NCBI GenBank assembly: GCA_030592575.1
Contig: JAUVIV010000012.1
Span: 1-38,276 of the forward strand
DNA from: a bacterium
Lineage (GTDB): Bacteria > Hydrothermota > UBA3073 > JACQXS01
Direction of reading: 5' to 3'
DNA length: 38,276 nucleotides
Part shown: piece after piece, positions 37,123 through 38,276 of the stretch
Numbering within the stretch: position 1 is the stretch's first letter
How the letters are laid out: each line of letters begins with the position of its first letter
Position numbers and translations under genes: made by a program
Notes under the pieces: model-generated
Told to the model about the DNA's origin: nothing
The model's database searches: none
Seen by the model: the letters and a program-made list of their open reading frames with translations, nothing else

Positions 37123-37959
37123 ATGGCTAATATCAAACTAAAGATATTTCAAGAACAAAGAGTAAGAACACATTGGGATAACAAACAAGAAAAATGGTTT
37201 TTTTCTATTGTAGATGTAGTGGCAATATTATCACAAAGTGTTAATCCACAAGCTTATTGGAGAAAACTAAAAGAAAGACTTAAAAAAGAAGGAAATGAAA
37301 CCGTGACTGATTGTCACGGGTTGAAGATGATTGCTCCGGATGGTAAAATGAGAATGACTGATGTAGCTGATACAGAGCAATTATTACGGCTAATTCAATC
37401 TATTCCTTCACCCAAAGCAGAACCTTTTAAAAGATGGTTAGCAAGAATTGGTGCCGAGAGATTGGAAGAAATTGAAAACCCTGAACTTGCTTCAAAGCGA
37501 ATACGCGAAATTTATATAGCTAAAGGGTATAGCGATAAGTGGATAGAAAAACGAATGCGTGGCATTGCTGTTCGTGATGAACTTACCAATGAATGGAAAA
37601 ATCGTGGTGTGAAAGTAGATAAAGAATATGCAATTCTTACTGCAGAAATCGGTAAAGCTACCTTTGGAATTACTCCCTCGCAATACAAAAATATTAAAAG
37701 ATTACAAAAACCATCGGAAAATTTACGTGACCATATGACCGACCTTGAACTTATTTTTACAATGCTTGGGGAAGCATCGACAACAGAAATTGCCCGAAAT
37801 AAAAACGCTCAGGGATTTCCGGAAAACAAAAAAGCCGCAAAACAAGGTGGAAGTGTAGCAGGCAAAGCAAGAAAAGACCTTGAAAAACGTAGTGGCAAAA
37901 AAGTAATTACCAAACAAAATTATTATCCGTTGAGCGAAAGAGAACACAAAGAAAAGTAA
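37123..37959 (+). CDS. BRO-family/DinD-like protein
   Basis: A 278-residue protein. The N-terminal BRO domain (residues about 5-110) shows KWFFSIVDVVAILSQSVNPQAYWRKLK and TDVADTEQLLRLIQSIPSPKAEPFKRWLA. The C-terminal part (IREIYIAKGYSDKWIEKRMRGIAVRDELTNEW, GITPSQYKNIKRL, NLRDHMTDLELIFTMLGEASTTEIAR) matches DNA-damage-inducible protein D and phage antirepressor-like proteins. BRO proteins bind DNA and often act as regulators in mobile elements or defence loci. It starts 8 nt after the helicase gene and ends 3 nt before the methyltransferase-like gene, so the three were co-transcribed. Its precise role here is not known; a regulator of the neighbouring system is a reasonable guess. Confidence 0.88.
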   Translation: MANIKLKIFQEQRVRTHWDNKQEKWFFSIVDVVAILSQSVNPQAYWRKLKERLKKEGNETVTDCHGLKMIAPDGKMRMTDVADTEQLLRLIQSIPSPKAEPFKRWLARIGAERLEEIENPELASKRIREIYIAKGYSDKWIEKRMRGIAVRDELTNEWKNRGVKVDKEYAILTAEIGKATFGITPSQYKNIKRLQKPSENLRDHMTDLELIFTMLGEASTTEIARNKNAQGFPENKKAAKQGGSVAGKARKDLEKRSGKKVITKQNYYPLSEREHKEK

Positions 37960-37962
37960 GAT

Positions 37963-38166
37963 ATGACACAACAAATACAAAAAATTTTTCAATCTCAATA
38001 TAATCAAAATAACTGGAAACAATTTTTAGACAAAGCTTTTGCCGATGCCCGTTTATTATTAAAACCAAAAACACTAACCGGTATAAATTCAGATGTTGCA
38101 ATACAAGCTGTCCAACTTGGTCGTATTGTACTTAACGAAAATAGTATTAAACCACAAGTTCAATGA
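37963..38166 (+). pseudogene. N-terminal fragment of a DNA methyltransferase-like gene, cut by an IS element
   Basis: 67 residues opening MTQQIQKIFQSQYNQNNW, with SDVAIQAVQLGRIVLN near the end. This resembles the N-terminus of large Eco57I-like N6-adenine methyltransferases / type IIG enzymes found beside PLD-helicases, which are about 1000 residues long. The frame ends at TGA 38164-38166, just as an IS30-like transposase leader begins, so the gene is truncated by insertion. It starts 3 nt after the BRO gene. The remainder may lie beyond the element, outside this window. The family call rests on N-terminal resemblance only. Confidence 0.55.
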
Positions 38167-38276
38167 CAAAGTGCAACGCTCTGATATAATGACAAGAGAA
38201 GAAAGGAGGTCAGAGCAAAATGCACAGGAAATACAAACATTTAACAAAAGAGGAGCGAGATATACTTGCTGTCCTA
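38160..38276 (+). mobile_element. IS30-family insertion sequence, left end
   Basis: The methyltransferase reading frame ends abruptly and is replaced by a transposase leader and gene. The exact left end lies near 38150-38166; the segment GACAAAGTGCAACGCTCTG (38165 on) is a candidate terminal inverted repeat, but the other end is outside the window so it cannot be confirmed. Confidence 0.7.
38220..38276 (+). CDS. IS30-family transposase, N-terminal fragment at window edge
   Basis: Nineteen codons, MHRKYKHLTKEERDILAVL, preceded by GAAAGGAGGT at 38201-38210. The pattern KYKHLTKEER is the start of the N-terminal helix-turn-helix of IS30-family DDE transposases, which recognises the terminal repeats. 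The gene runs off the right edge. Confidence 0.82.
   Translation, partial: MHRKYKHLTKEERDILAVL

Overview
The window is AT-rich bacterial DNA with very high coding density and AAAGGAGG-type ribosome binding sites. The gene set suggests an uncultured Gram-negative lineage related to the Fibrobacterota-Chlorobiota-Bacteroidota group (WOR-3/Cloacimonadota-like). It has a TonB/ExbB/ExbD system with a SusC-like receptor, a PorV-type barrel, and several secreted proteins ending in a YPNPF...KIYDITGKLV type A sorting domain (type IX-secretion-like). This placement is inferred from gene content; no rRNA or other taxonomic marker is present. No tRNA, rRNA or CRISPR was seen.

Layout. (1) 1-8546, minus strand: a broken subtilisin-like surface protease, a putative outer-membrane barrel, a TlpA-like thioredoxin, and three tandem paralogous small secreted proteins. 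(2) 8626-14971, minus strand: a double-ACT protein, RecG, an exported protein of unknown function, a Rossmann/DUF2520 protein carrying inserted palindromic repeats, and arginyl-tRNA synthetase. (3) 15199-29254, plus strand: exbB-exbD-exbD-tonB, then a TonB-dependent receptor, a large secreted protein, a PKD/NHL lipoprotein, a PorV-like barrel and a BNR-repeat surface protein, closed by a strong intrinsic terminator. This looks like one envelope uptake/secretion unit. (4) 29467-33705, plus strand: a DinG-like helicase, a DUF4837-like lipoprotein and an acyl-CoA dehydrogenase. (5) 33826-38276, plus strand: an accessory island with a PLD-SNF2 helicase (frame-shifted in an A10 run), a BRO/DinD-like protein, and the start of a DNA methyltransferase-like gene cut by an IS30-family element at the right edge.

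The most unusual signal is in the three tandem paralogs (5843-8546). Each has a ribosome binding site, start codon and signal peptide in frame with a long, conserved, sorting-domain-bearing C-terminal part, but the frame is interrupted in the same short stretch by TGA: one TGA each in two copies, two (TGA-x-x-TGA) in the third. A 17-nt hairpin with a GGU loop follows 12-18 nt after the nearest TGA in all three. This resembles the layout of a bacterial SECIS element, so selenocysteine insertion (or another UGA recoding) in a family of exported surface proteins is the leading hypothesis. TGA works as a normal stop elsewhere in the window, so a genome-wide code change is unlikely. Shared nonsense mutations remain the main alternative.
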